Shown: positions 1 to 12,404, counted from the first letter of the stretch. The stretch is DNA of 64,000 bases from Adineta ricciae (GCA_905250025.1 CAJNOJ010000013.1:186001-250000); one strand, 5' to 3'. Program-made: numbers and translations. The notes: generated from the letters alone by a model not told the origin.

Positions 1-138
1 CTCGCAATAGATGCAAACAAGCCTCGTTTTCTTTATTGAAACGATTCACATCGAACTGAATCAGTGTCCAATGTGCATCATTCATTAAGACAAATTACAA
101 TTGCATATTGATTATCAAAAATCATAGGAAAAAGGATT

Positions 139-3100
139 TTACAATTTAATCTGTAATTCCGGGAAGATTTCGCTCATAATCAAAACCATCAGTTTCTAAA
201 AAGAAGTTCAACTAACATAAAGTAAAACAATGAAATTCGTTCTTACATGACATAGATGTTTGTTCAACTGTACATCTTGAAAAAGTTCAAACAAACGTTC
301 AGCGCCAAGTCGGGCATTATCCGAACCGAATATCAATGAAATTGTTTCTAAAACAATGTGAATTTTCCTTAAATTAGTATTATCATTTCGAATATACCTG
401 GAATATTTGTTAGCAGTTGTCGTTTAGCTTGTTGTCTTCGTTCAAGTTTCTCCTCATCGGTACGTGTCTGCCTTTCTGCTGAAGGTGTCGCAGGCCAAAA
501 TGAGTCTCGAAACATAATCAGACATTTGACAACGGATTCTTCTTGGAATAAACTAACAATAAATCGACGAACTTGTCGATTAATTGTACTACCATATGTA
601 ACGCGGATGAATTGTACTAATGTCATACGAATTAGTTTAAGCAAACCACCTTGTTCATCGAATAGAATATCAATAAAAGCATAGAATGGTTTGGCAATCG
701 AGTCAGCGCGTCCTTCGAGAAAGCGTACACTAGGAAAATGAGAAGAGCATAATTTTAGAACAATCCATACCAAAATGATTGAAATAACGTTTGTTTCATA
801 CCTGTCCATTTCCAGTAGTTCACTAGAAGCTTTGTCTGAACGAAATTTGTCACTAAAGTATAGATGAATCCACTGATTCTTCTGAAACTAAGCATATATG
901 ATGACTTACAAGATATGTTTACTGGAATTTGAATGTTTCTTTTTAGCTGGTATTAAATTGGAAGACTGTCTGTCATTATCAACAATGGATGGATTTAAAA
1001 ATTGATAAACAAGTTCAAATGAGGATATATGTTCGTCGAGTAATATCGCTTGTAAAAATGTTTCTAATTGTTCAGATATTTGTTGACACAAAGCTTTATC
1101 ATAGAGTAACTGCGAAAATTGACGATGACGGGTACGAAAATAATCGATGGTTGGTAAAGACGATTGTAACTAAAAGGAAGGATCTATTGTTTTCCAGAGA
1201 GAAGATATACACACGAACTTCTTTTAGTCGAAAATAGAAATGTTGCCAAGCATGAATACTTCGTGTAATCACCCAGCCAACTTGATCTTGTTCGCTGTTC
1301 GGACTACGAATTAATACCGCTAGGCAGGATCGACCATTCCCGATCTTAAGAAGAAAGATGTTTTCTTTTCGACGCAGACTATACACAAACCACATCGGAT
1401 AGAACTTGCGCTTGCCATTGACCCAAAAATGACCACCATAGGTCAACGTTTTCTAATAGACATTCTAACGTACTGATTTCTTGATTCAAATCAGCACAAT
1501 CGCGTTCGACGGATGCTAAAATCTAGTATAGAAATTTTGACCAGAATGCACATTTCTCAGGATAGAAAATATATACGAACGGTAGCATCGAATGTCGCAC
1601 CTTCTTTTGCAGCTGTTAGTGCATATTGCTTGTTTTCTAGTTGGTTTCGTAAATCAGCTAGGCGTTTTGGTACGCTCTGTGATGGTTCTTCATTGAGTGC
1701 ATCTGCTTGCTGTGATGATGCACGACTTTCATTGGATTCATCATAATTTTCGTCAGCTGTTATGGGCGTTGACCAGCCGAGTAATTGCTCTTTCAAATCA
1801 ACTAAAAAGATCAAAGCAGAGGTTTGTATTGAATGTATAAAAGGAGCTCATACAATCTTGTAAATTCGACGGATTGAATGTTCGACACAAGGCATCATAT
1901 TGCTTCGAAACGAGGAACGATGCGTAGTAATCTCGTTGTAACACTCGATACACAACTGATTGAGCATGAAAGAACGCATCTGGTTCAGACTAAGTGCAAG
2001 GAAACGATTTCGATTTGCTTTTCAAACAATATCGATCTTACTTGCTCTCCGACAAGAAATGATTTCATTCGAACCACGGTAGCATTATCGATTTCATCTC
2101 GTACTGCGCTACCAAACCGTGTTATATATGTTTTGTAAATATTCGTTGCTACACGATGTCGTTCGTTCGATGCAGCTAAAGTATTCCCATTCCATTTCTC
2201 ACCATGAACCATTCCATTTTTCTCACTTACCAGAATGTAATTTCCAAATATCATACCAAAATCTTCAACAAATCCTCCAAACTCAAATGAAATCCCCAAA
2301 GAATATCTTACTTGACTAGAGCATGCGTGCCGAATGTTTCTAAGAATTGATGTAAATAATGGCGACCCGTAATACAACTCAATATCATATTCAATGAAAG
2401 TATCTATGAAATATTCCTACGATCACACCGATTAGGATTTAGTGCAATTCATACTTTTCGGTTAGCTAGATTGAGTTTATTTGTACTCGCATCAACAAGC
2501 AGGTAACTTCGACCACCATTTGCTGTGATATGCCTTTCGCAAACGACTTTAGCTCGTCGTAATTGATTGAGATATTTCGTCAAGTCGCGACTCATCAATA
2601 ATTCGCCTTTAGTGCCGAGTCGAGCTTGATGATTGTCTGATTGAAAAACAAAGATCAGTTACAACATTTATCTATGAAATCATGTAGCGATACATACCAT
2701 TAGAAATCACTCCTTCTTTCAATAAGTTTCGTATAGCTGTAGCTTGCATGATCTCTGTGACAATATAATTCCTATTCGAAAGATAGATTAGATTGTCGAT
2801 TGTTGAAGAAAACGACAAGTCGTGTTGAATGTTATTACCAAAACTGCTCCAACTTATCCAGATCATTACTAGTTTCAATTAGTTTGATGAAATTTTCATA
2901 ATTCGATGCCAGAGTGAACTTTCGTAATTTTTGTTCATGATTGATATTTAATTGTTCGATTTTCAACAGAATGTTCTCATTAAAATAGTCAGGTTCACAG
3001 ATAAGATTAATTGTCGGTTTCAAAACTAGACAAAACCAAGTTAGTTGTCATTCTTATCACAAGAGAAAGATTCAACTTACCTCTAAACACGAGAATTTCG

Positions 3101-3995
3101 CGTAATAAATGCCGTATAGCCAATGTCGATGAATAGCTGGGCGGAAGAAGAAGAAGTAAGAGTGTTTCACTCATTGAACGTAGATATTCATTTTCACATT
3201 CATCAGTTGCTAAGTATGAATGCAAGCGAAATGGATATTCTTCACGATGTAAACTAGATGAATTCAAACAGATAACAGAAAATGCTTTCTTTGATGAGAA
3301 AATACGAACGTGGAACGACGAACTTGCTGATAATGATCAGCAAATTGCACAACAATATCATTTGAAATGACTTTCACCCAGTCGATGGACGCACAACGTG
3401 TTTTCAGATTTGATACAATCAAATGAATCTCTTGTCTAATCAGATGAGACTGAATCGAAAGTATCTCTCTCATGTATACGAAAATCCTCACTTCAATGTT
3501 TGACTGAATGTAATTTGTTCGTAGGAAACATGTTGATACCAAGGCAAAACAAGATCTTGTAAAACTAAATCGCATATCTGATTAATAATTGTATCTAAAT
3601 CAATATTCGATTCATGCGTGACAACGAAACTTTCTTGGATATTTTCTTTCGAAGATATCTACGAGGAAAATTCAAATGGATTATTAGTCTTGTCTTTTCG
3701 CTTACCTGAATCTGTTCGATGATCCATTTGACTAAACTGCTATTGCGTGTTTTAATTTTTCGACCATGAACAATTGTATATGGCTTCGATTGATGAATAG
3801 TCAAGATAATACCATAAATGACACCTGGCAAAAAAGCGAATCATTGTTATATCGATGCTTTTAGGTATAGGGATACATACCAATGGAGATTAATGAAAGA
3901 CAAATAGATAAAAGTGGATAATAAATAAAAAAATAAAGGAAGACACCCAGTAGTGGAATAAATACAATGGATTTTTTATATTTTAACCAAATCAT
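139..3995 (-). CDS. SNX25: SNX25-like sorting nexin (PXA-RGS-PX-Nexin_C)
   Basis: Multi-exon gene, roughly 15 exons with short introns. The ATG at 3995 opens a hydrophobic hairpin (residues about 8-38), the membrane anchor of the SNX13/14/25 group. Reading on come a PXA region (exon near 3800 with HGRKIKTRNSSLVKWIIEQIQ-type sequence), a segment with YENFIKLIETSNDLDKLEQ and LTKYLNQLRRAKVVCERHI that closely matches SNX25, an RGS-like region (about 2380-1990), a charged coiled coil (about 1800-1600), a PX region (about 1450-1100, GWVITRSIHAWQHF) and the C-terminal nexin domain (about 810-140), ending NKHLC-HKLMVLIMSEIFPELQIKL with the stop at 139-141. SNX25-type proteins bind phosphoinositides on endosomes and act in endosomal trafficking and receptor turnover. 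Exon joins were made by eye, so small exons may be misplaced. An out-of-frame ATG lies 10 bases upstream of the chosen start. Confidence 0.8.
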
Positions 3996-4176
3996 CACTG
4001 GTCATCTATAATAAATACACATGTCCTTAGTTTCTTGAAAGATTGAGACAGGATGGACTGTGACTAGGTATCGACAAATGGCAAGTTTAAAATAATAAAA
4101 AAAAAAAACAAGTCTATTTTATAAGTTATAGTTTTGTTAAATATCACAAAAATGAGAAAATCCACAAAATGATATT

Positions 4177-5047
4177 CTAGGAATTTTGTTTTTTCTCTCG
4201 TTTCAAAGCATATTTCATCTTCTTCCATAATGCAATACACATCACTGGTAGACGATCTTCGGTGATATCCTTTTGCTGAATACGACGATATTGAAACCTA
4301 GAAATCGTAGAAAAATGTGTGTAACGACACGTTGAAGCTAAGATTCGTACCGAAGTATAGTTTGAACTTCATCAAAGCGTTTTTGCTGTAAATAGCTCAA
4401 TGAAAGAAATAGATAAGATTTAACTAATGCGTTCGGATCACCAATTTCACTAGATAAATCAATTTGATTCTTCGATATCATTTCAGCTTCTTTAGCCTAA
4501 ATAAATTCAGTTAGAGTTAACTCTTTTCAGTCCCATTAACTCATCTTATACCTACATGTCGAGCGGATTCTTCACCTAGACAGGAATGACCACCACCTAG
4601 CGTAGATAACCATGCCCATGATGACTCATAACGAACGCGCTTGACTAAAACATGTAACTGTATCGATGCCCTATTACGTGAAAACTTAAGAATATGAAGA
4701 ACGCAGATCATGGAAATCTACCAGTAGCGATTGATTGCTTCGTCATAGTTGTTGATATAATCATGAACTTTGAGATAAATAACATTGTCACGACGAGAAA
4801 TCAAACCGAAGACTGATTTGAGACGTTGTCGATTGAATTTCGTCTTTGAATGTGAGAGAAGATCGTGGAATATGTTCGCAAAGTAGACTGAAGATGAAAG
4901 TTCACGAAGAAGTGACGTGTAAAAGTACGAATTTGAAGAAATTTGACAATAAATTTCAGGTGAAGCATTATCATCGTTAATTTCAGATGGATGGTGTTTA
5001 AGCGAAAAACATATCGGCGAGTTTTTCTGACGAATTAGAATGAACAT
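4177..5047 (-). CDS. Conserved-looking protein of unknown function, about 235 aa
   Basis: Four exons can be joined in frame: ATG at 5047, then RYW|ASIQLHVLVKR after an intron ending at about 4670, a third exon starting AKEAEMISKNQIDLSSEIGD, and a last exon ending KKMKYALKREKKQNS with the stop at 4177-4179. The third exon (ALVKSYLFLSLSYLQQKRFDEVQ) has the pattern of a TPR-like helical hairpin, and the second holds a Gly-rich turn (LGGGHSCLG). No signal peptide or membrane segment is seen. It lies just downstream of the SNX25-like gene's start, on the same strand, with about 180 bases between. I do not recognise the family; the TPR-like pattern is an inference. Confidence 0.6.
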
Positions 5048-5391
5048 TGAAATAGAAGAGTGTGAAACTTTGTCAATTTTGTTCGGATAGTTCGTTGGTG
5101 GTTGACTTTGACGAAGCCCGAGTTTGAAAGATTGAAAGAAGAAGAGGAGAAGCGTTAAGTATCAAACAGGATCCTATAAACGATGGTTTCAAAAGAGGGC
5201 GTAAGGCAACAAATAGAATTCCTCTAAACATTGAGGACGTCATTTTCACTCGAGAACAATCGTGAAATATCTAAAAATAAGTTCTCAAACACGTGCAGAA
5301 CATATTTGACAAACCACAGCTCATCTGGCAATTGTACAAACAAAAGCATGCTTTCTCTCATGAGATACTCTTCATGATTTTATATCAAATC
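5048..5391. other. Intergenic, nothing recognised
   Basis: Between the unknown protein's start and the receptor's stop codon. It must carry the promoter of the former and the 3' end of the latter; no open frame or repeat of note. Confidence 0.5.
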
Positions 5392-6396
5392 TTAAAAACG
5401 ATTTACAGGATGAATACGACGGTCACGAATCATATGTAATGCTTGATGTTTCCATCGATTCCGTTCATGATGTTGCCGTAAACAGTGGAATAATCGGAAG
5501 AGTTCCACACGAAACAGTTTGCCATGTAGTGTATGAAGGAAAAACATTCCGCTTGGGTTAATATATGAAATAACAACAGAAATTTGATAAGCAAACTGTT
5601 CTCTGTAGATTCGATCTGCTGATTTCGTTGTCGAACCCGTTAATGATAAGTACACTTTCACAATACTCAACGGAAACGTGCAAAGTACAATAGATGCTAC
5701 TTGAAGCAGTAACATATATATGAGTTGTTTATCACGACGATCGATTTTATTCATTAGTCCATTGAGTGTACGTTGATGACTTCGTTTGATGTTCATAAGC
5801 ATAGCTATACCAAAGCCTAGCATTAGAATTGAGGGTAAAAAGCTGTTTAAAACTAGATAACTAATCGTTTCAACAAAAGAACATGATTTATCCTTGATCA
5901 GGCATTCTCCTTTGGTTTGGACCGATGCTGCAAAACAGAAGAATACTTCGATGTATGCTAGTAAACTTAATATTAATATACAGAACGTGATCGAATAAGT
6001 TCGTTTGATATTCATCCATCGACGTCGTATGATGTTCAATGAGGACGAAAGATACCGATCGAAACAAGCTAATACAATGAGCCAAAGGGATGCTGATTGT
6101 GATACGTATATGACATAATAACGTATTACGCAGAATACTGGCGAATTGTACGTTAGATCGATATTGTAACCAATTAGACATCGTAGAAGTGTACCAAAAA
6201 CAAGAATCAATAGATTGAAACAACTCGATAGTAATAGACATAAAACGCAGGCACTTCGACGAAGGTGTGTCCGACTAAAGACATATACACTTAACAAATT
6301 ACCAACAATACCGAAAATAAAAAGAAACAATGTGCCATAACGGTTAATTCCTGTTATCACATTGCTATTCGATTGTAATGTCAGCGTACTGCCCAT
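5392..6396 (-). CDS. Rhodopsin-family 7TM receptor, intronless
   Basis: A single uninterrupted frame of about 334 residues with seven hydrophobic segments. The start is the ATG at 6396; the frame is open four codons further, but only from a TTG. TM1 carries the GN motif (FGIVGNLLSVYVFSR), TM3 ends LACFDRYLSSS, a canonical (E/D)RY, TM6 is LCTFPLSIVKVYLS, and TM7 is ISYINPSGMFFLH, a recognisable NPxxxF variant of NPxxY. The C-tail is basic (RQHHERNRWKH). Such receptors signal through heterotrimeric G proteins at the plasma membrane; the ligand cannot be read from sequence, and peptide or chemosensory roles are both open. The lack of introns contrasts with most neighbours. Confidence 0.88.
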   Translation of the reverse strand: MGSTLTLQSNSNVITGINRYGTLFLFIFGIVGNLLSVYVFSRTHLRRSACVLCLLLSSCFNLLILVFGTLLRCLIGYNIDLTYNSPVFCVIRYYVIYVSQSASLWLIVLACFDRYLSSSLNIIRRRWMNIKRTYSITFCILILSLLAYIEVFFCFAASVQTKGECLIKDKSCSFVETISYLVLNSFLPSILMLGFGIAMLMNIKRSHQRTLNGLMNKIDRRDKQLIYMLLLQVASIVLCTFPLSIVKVYLSLTGSTTKSADRIYREQFAYQISVVISYINPSGMFFLHTLHGKLFRVELFRLFHCLRQHHERNRWKHQALHMIRDRRIHPVNRF

Positions 6397-6917
6397 AACT
6401 AAAGTCAAAACAGCAACACTGACATGTAGATATGGGCGAACTTCAACATTTTGTTTTACATATAGTCAACATGTAGACTAAATCAATAGAAGAATGATCA
6501 TAGATAGCATTCGTTCAAGATTTATAAGTCATTACTATGCAAAAGCTCAATATGTTCTAGATCACGTTCTTTCTAGCGAGCACTAAATATAATTCAAGTG
6601 CGTCACTGAATACGATCCTTAGTGATCGAAAGAATGCCACACGCACCGAATCACATGATCAATAGTCGTCATCTTGAGGGTGTGCGCTACTAAGAGCGAG
6701 ATTTGTTTAGCGTCGTCTATCGATCAATCGAATGTGAATGACTTACTTGTAATGAGCGAGTCGACGAATTAGTAATTCAACGAAAATTAGCCTGCAAGAA
6801 AGTGTTACGGGCACAAGCCGATGTGTTAGTCACTTTTCGCTTTCTTCATACAACTATAATATATAATAGAGAAAGTAAACATTCGAACATTAAAGAGAGG
6901 AATTTCACTTCGCGAAG
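6397..6917. other. Intergenic between divergent genes
   Basis: Holds the upstream regions of the receptor (minus) and of the small basic protein (plus). No gene seen. Confidence 0.5.
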
Positions 6918-7445
6918 ATGTTTCTTACATCTTCGAACGCATACTTTTGTGATTCGTATTCATGCTCGTTTGCAAGACAAACTATCCAAAGTTCATCGGT
7001 GATTGTCCTCGAAGGTGCAAATTCAGGAGAATCAACAACAGAAATAGCGAAAGGTGATATTAATTCTGTTTCCAAGACGGAATTATCGAAACTATTTACT
7101 AAACCAACAACGCAACATGAGCTACGCCATTATCCATCGTTATCCTCACAAAGTCATTCACCATCGCCCGATCAACAAATCACAATACCTTCAGGTAAGA
7201 AGGCAAAAAGGAGAGCAAAGCGACGATCACAACGACAAAGACTTATCCAAGAAAAAGAATTAATCTTTAAACAACAATCACTATTACTATCAGCCGCGAA
7301 ATCACAATATCGTGAAGGGATGACGTTAGGTGAACTACATGAGGAATATTCAAGTGAGAAGCCTTATCAGAATTGGAAACCATTATCGTTTGATCAATCT
7401 TTTGAACTCTGTCAATATGCATGGGATAAATACCACAAAAAATGA
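6918..7445 (+). CDS. Small basic protein of unknown function, 175 aa
   Basis: One open frame from the ATG at 6918 to the TGA at 7443-7445, followed 46 bases on by an AATAAA poly(A) signal, which supports a real transcript end. The middle has a strongly basic stretch (SGKKAKRRAKRRSQRQR) like a nuclear or nucleolar localisation signal. It is followed by a helical segment and a Tyr/Trp-bearing tail (YQNWKPLSFDQSFELCQYAWDKYHKK). The N-terminal third is Ser/Thr-rich and probably disordered. No membrane segment. Family not recognised. The first 30 residues may be 5' UTR read through rather than coding, since they look unlike the rest. Confidence 0.5.
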   Translation: MFLTSSNAYFCDSYSCSFARQTIQSSSVIVLEGANSGESTTEIAKGDINSVSKTELSKLFTKPTTQHELRHYPSLSSQSHSPSPDQQITIPSGKKAKRRAKRRSQRQRLIQEKELIFKQQSLLLSAAKSQYREGMTLGELHEEYSSEKPYQNWKPLSFDQSFELCQYAWDKYHKK

Positions 7446-7491
7446 TTAACATTCTGATATTTTCTCCAAGTGTCATTTTCCTCTTATCTAT

Positions 7492-7497
7492 AATAAA
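7492..7497 (+). promoter_or_regulatory. AATAAA poly(A) signal
   Basis: Perfect hexamer 46 bases after the stop of the small basic protein, at the expected distance for 3'-end cleavage. Confidence 0.6.
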
Positions 7498-7841
7498 ACT
7501 ATTAACTTGCTATTGGAATTACCAATTCAATTCTGAAAAAGGCTCTGTGAGAGATGGGTGAGGCGTACACCCACCCGGCACCATCAACGATCAAATAAAC
7601 ATCGTGCAAACAGATATTGCATTTTTGCGAGCTAATACAATGGGAAGCGGCTGGTGTTATTCACGTATCACTTGATCACCGGACTAGGAAAAAGGAAAAA
7701 GACGGTAGACGTCGCTTGATAATGATATGATCTCATTGCAGAGACAAATTGAACGAATAGGGATAATTTCTTTTGTGCTCTTTCTCTTTCTTTCTGATGT
7801 CAATGAAAACAGACGGGTGTCGACATAAAAAGTTTTAGGAT
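7498..7841. other. Intergenic upstream of GLCE
   Basis: Pyrimidine-rich stretch (ctctttctctttctttctg, around 7780) shortly before the GLCE start; otherwise nothing recognised. Confidence 0.4.
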
Positions 7842-9457
7842 ATGCGGTATCATTTTCGTCGACTCATCTACTTTCTAATAGCTTTACCGATTTCCGTTAT
7901 TCTTATTGATCATATCTACAATTCCAATATTCCATCAGTTCAATCTCGATCTCCATTCATAGTATGTTGTTATGTTATTTTACTAAAATCTACATATCAT
8001 TCTTAGACAATTTTTCATAGAAATCAGACCTATCGTATACTTTCGCCGTCTTATCATTATAATTCCCGTGAATCATATTTGAACTTTGCTTTCTTCAATG
8101 TTGAACAACGTAATCGAGTTCTCTACATCGATTATCTATATGGTATGAAATCTAAAACCACTTAACTCAAACGAGAATACACATGTTAAGATTTTAGATG
8201 TACCTGTTTCATCTCAATGGCAATCAAAAGGTCATCTATATCCAATTCAAATAGCGCAGTTCGGTCTGAGTCACTGGAGTCGATTCAGACTTCAATCTCA
8301 GATCAATCAACAGAACATCTATCAATTTCAACACCTACAACCAAGTAAACCGTCGAAGAAACAATATGTCAAAAATGCTCTCCTTTGTTTTGCTGTAGAT
8401 AAAGATAATCAATGTTCATCATGGCATCAATTACCGAAAGAAATTCCTGTTTTACAAACATACATTCAATTTACGATACCGTTGAACAGTTCTCTACATT
8501 TTCATTTTATGAACAATAACATTGAACTTGTGTATTCGTCACAGTTAAATCGTGATATAGATATTTCATCGAAAATTATTATTCCGTTAGCGGGTTCTCC
8601 TCGTCAAGTCCGTCGACATATGCTCACTGATATTAAAAAGTTGAGCAGAAGATCTCTTGTTGATAAAAATGATTTAATCCAGTTACAATTCTGTGGTGAA
8701 TCTGATTCAATCATCGATCAATTGATAATTGGCAATCAAACTTTGTACGATCAGCAAGCGTTCTATTCAGCAGCACAGTGGTTATTGAACACTCAAGATA
8801 TGATATCCGGCTGTTGGTTTATTCATGTTCAACGAAATTTTGGCCAACAATATCGTCTACGAGATCCTTGGTGTTCCGCAATGGCACAGGGTTGAATCTT
8901 TTTCGAATAGAAGTTGTGAAAACGTCTTTCTTGTTTTGAACATTTCAGGTCAAGCAGCGTCTTTACTTGTTCGCCTCTATGCACTCACAAATAACTCGGA
9001 ACATTTGCTTGCCATTCGTCGAGCAATGCGACCTTTGTGGTCATCGAACATCAGTCGAGCTTATTTTAATGATCAGTATCTATGGTTAGAAGAATATCCT
9101 CTCGAGCCACCAGCCAAGGGTCTCTTTGTTCTCAATGGATGTTTATATGCTTTACTTGGCATCATCGATGCCAATACAGTCGATCGTCAACCTCATCTGG
9201 ATAAACTAATCGATGAAATAACACATTCAATAGCTCATATGCTTCCACACTATGTCCATCCGAAAATTTCTAATTGGTCAGTATATGATCTAAGCCATTT
9301 GACGATGAAAAACAAGTTTAATGCTGCCTCATATTCGTATCATCTTGTACATATTACCTTACTGCAATGTTTAAGTAAGATATTGAAGGAGACGCATCCT
9401 TCTGTTTCACAAGTATTTCATTTCTATGCTCAGCGATTTATGACAGCTATTTCGTAA
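7842..9457 (+). CDS. GLCE: D-glucuronyl C5-epimerase (heparan sulfate biosynthesis)
   Basis: Four exons. The ATG at 7842 starts a short cytosolic tail and a signal-anchor (RRLIYFLIALPISVILI), giving the type II Golgi topology of this enzyme. Family signatures: VPVSSQWQSKGHLYPIQIA and QFGLSHWSRF in the third exon, DPWCSAMAQ|GQAASLLVR across the last intron (about 8890-8949), then WLEEYP, FVLNGCLYALLG and a C-terminal YDLSHL with HLVHI. The enzyme flips glucuronic acid to iduronic acid in nascent heparan sulfate after N-deacetylation/N-sulfation, working in the Golgi lumen. Length (about 500 residues) is a little short of the vertebrate enzyme (about 617), mainly at the N-terminal stem. The stop is 28 bases from that of the next gene, which converges on it. 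Confidence 0.93.
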
Positions 9458-9485
9458 AAGAAAATCAAGATTCCAAAATGGTATT

Positions 9486-10137
9486 TCATTGTTCATCGGA
9501 TTTATAAATAGGATAATAATAAATGACAACGAAATCTTTCGCTTTCTCTTCATTACGAACCAGACCGAAGCCTACATATCGACAATCAGGATTCAGAATT
9601 GGTGTATAACGTTTCTAAAGCAAACAAAGAAATACGATGATTCGCATTGGCTGCAATGAACAATTGTTTACTTTAACTGTTTGATCCGTTTTCATATCGT
9701 TGGCAAGTTCATCGTGAATGTATTCCGTAATATCCGAACCACTTCGAACCGGTGATTGACAAGCCAGGACTCTATAGCGAAAAATAAAATACAATGGAAG
9801 TCGGAAATTCACTATACGTTTCGCCAATCGGTTCGTTATGGAAAATGAGAATGGTTGGATCACTCGTGTCGAGTTGATCTCGCATGGATAATTCCATTGC
9901 TCGTTGCAGTGCTCGGCTAGTGAGTTCATCAGAAAGTTTTAATGCAGAAAATCCTAATTGAAAACGATATTGATTTATTGCTGTGAGATATTGTACAGCA
10001 ATGTCATCCGAGATCTTCTCTGGAGAATGCGAGTTTGTAGTGATCTCATGGCTGAACTGAGTGTTTGCAGGAGGATGAAAAACTCTTGCTTTTCGATTGC
10101 AACAAATCCGACGACAAGAAAGAAACTGCTTCAACAT
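9486..10137 (-). CDS. CAP/SCP-domain protein, divergent
   Basis: Three exons: ATG at 10137; exon 1 holds AINQYRFQLGFSALKLSDEL and HNEPIGET, a typical CAP opening (Asn-xx-Arg-xx-x-Gly, then GE). Exon 2 holds VLACQSPVRSGSDITEYIHDE, and exon 3 KRYTPILNPDCRYVGFGLV, ending IYYYPIYKSDEQ. The ILNPxxxxVGxG pattern resembles the YkwD-like and plant CAP proteins rather than venom-allergen types. The His that normally precedes it (HRxxILNP) is replaced, so the classical metal-binding His/Glu set looks incomplete. No clear signal peptide; the N-terminus (MLKQFLSCRRICC) is Cys-rich and basic, so a lipid-modified cytosolic or Golgi-surface location like GAPR-1 is possible but inferred. Function unknown. 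Confidence 0.7.
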
Positions 10138-10328
10138 ACATTCTATTTAAAAGAAAAGAATTTCGAGCGCTCAATACTTGTTGTAAATGTATAGTCAGTT
10201 ATATTTATACTAGGAAAAACAACGTGAATAAATAATAAGATAGAATAGATTTCGAGTTTAAACAAACACATCGGGCACAAAATATGTATGTATCACATTT
10301 AGAACATTACAGACGATATCGAGACTGG

Positions 10329-12404
10329 TTATTGTCGTATGAATATTGAATTTTCGTGAAACTTTAATGAGTAAATTTGTGCACAATATTTTTCGTAGAT
10401 ATCTTCTCCTAAGATTTCGATCATTCGTTGTTTAATCTCCGTATCACTGACATGGTCTAAGATGTCGAGGACTTGTTTTAATTGTTTCGACGACATTTCT
10501 TTTAAACAGTTTTCTCTAAGTGCATCACGTCTTTCTTCTAGTTTACTTGTTAACATCATTGTCCGATCGAACATCGAAGGAACCTCAGCCGAAGAAGACA
10601 CGACAGATGCTGACACAGAAGGCATAGCTGGTTGACGTATAGTTGCATCCAATTGACTCAGAAAATCATTAATATCTCGTTTTGCATTACGTTCTTGTTC
10701 GACAATATCAATTTGGCTATCGTTTGATATGGAACGATCGTAGACTGGCGGAGTTTTAGGTTGAACATTCTCCTCATCATGTGTACTCGATGCTGAAGTA
10801 CAACGTTGTTCACGGCGTCGTTCACGAGCACTGAGATGTGTACGAGGTATACTATTGTCTGCAAATGGATGTGACTAATATCATTGTTGAAAATTACATG
10901 AAACTATGCTTACCATCGATGGATTGTCCGTCACCGGGCGATGAAGAAACTCGTTTGAAGCGTGCGAGCGTATCATTTTCTCGTATCTTTGCTATAAATG
11001 CGTTATTGATCAATTTTGGTGACTTTTCTTCGTCATCGACTGTAATGGCAACTGCTGATGGTGGAAGTAGCGGAGATTTCGGTGGTTCGTCGTTGGTAGC
11101 AACTCCTTTTTGCTTTAAACGTCGAACCCGTGATTGACTCAATGCTGGAAGTGGTGATTTCGCCTTTTCGTTAGAATTCTCTTCCAAAGAAGCTAGATGT
11201 GAAGCACGTGGCTTAGGTTCAGGTGGTACCGATTGATGACGGTCATCATTAGCTTGCGATGAATTACCCAGTAAGGACGATTGAGACGACTAGTTAGGAA
11301 GAAAAGATTACAATTATTCTTATTTGATGAAACAATACATAATTATAACTGCAGAAAAATCTATCGATAATTCGAACAAATCTCTTCTCGCTCAACTAAA
11401 GTTAAGTTTTACCCTATACCGGCTTTGTTATATATGGCTGACAACGTTCTCGTGTTTTATTGTACAATGTGACGATATGTTGTTTGATGTATGGATGTTG
11501 TAAGATTTGTTTCGCACTTGGTCGATTAGCTGCATTCTTATCTAGCATAAGATTAATTAAGTCAAGTAAAGCTTGACTATAAACATCAGCAGATGGCAAT
11601 GGTGGCGTTTGCCCTCGAACTACTTTCAATACAAGTGAACTGATATCACCTGCTTTGAAAGCATGTTCTAATGTTGCCATTTCGTAAACGCAACAACCGA
11701 GCGCCCATATATCTGATTTCTGACCATAGGGTTGATTGGAAAAGATTTCTGGACTCATGTAATATCTAGAGAAGTCTATTTTTCAGCAACAGTTATCTCA
11801 ATGGTAATACATACGGTGTGCCGATAACAGTTGTAGCTAAATCTGCTCCATTATTATCGAGTATTTTTGCAATACCTAAGTCGCCGACTTTGACAATTTC
11901 GAGCTTGGTTAAAAAGATGTTTTGCGTTTTCAAATCCCGATGTAATATCGATCGCTCATGCATGTATTGCAGTGCCAGTGTTATTTGAATAAACCATTCG
12001 ATAATTTGTGCTTCATCTAGCAATTGTTTTTTCCGATATTTCAATTTTGTATAGAGATCACCGCCTTCACAGAATGCCATGACAATATTCAGATAACGAT
12101 CGCGTGAACGAAATGATTCAATATACGACACAATATTCGGATGTTTGAGAGAAGACAACAGTTGTGCTTCGCGTTCAGCAGCAGCGAGTTCGTTTTTTTC
12201 ATCATTCGAACGAGCGACGCCAACACGTTTAAGTACACATCGACGAGGCTTACTCTTACTACCAACACTTGATTCGAGTGGAGAAACAAGCCAGACTTCG
12301 CCATAACTGCCACGGCCTAGGACTTTGATTGATTTGTAACGATCTTTGACTAGAATAAGCTCATTATCGGATTCTTTTGACGTGACTGTATTGCTTTCAG
12401 CCAT
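10329..12404 (-). CDS. NEK4: NIMA-related kinase NEK4
   Basis: N-terminal kinase domain followed by a disordered tail. The ATG at 12404 (MAESN) is used because the frame upstream opens only at TTG. Kinase landmarks: glycine loop LGRGSYGEVWLV, ATP lysine in CVLKRV, catalytic loop HRDLKTQN, DLG in place of DFG (as in vertebrate NEK4), and activation end GTP|YYMSPEIF across the intron at about 11813-11765. The tail carries LSARERRR, also present in NEK4, and the last exon ends MIEILGEDIYEKYCAQIYSLKF-HEN, which parallels the conserved NEK4 C-terminus. Family role: cilium stability and DNA-damage signalling. About 590 residues, shorter than human NEK4 (841) through a shorter middle. Five exons could be read. 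Confidence 0.88.
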
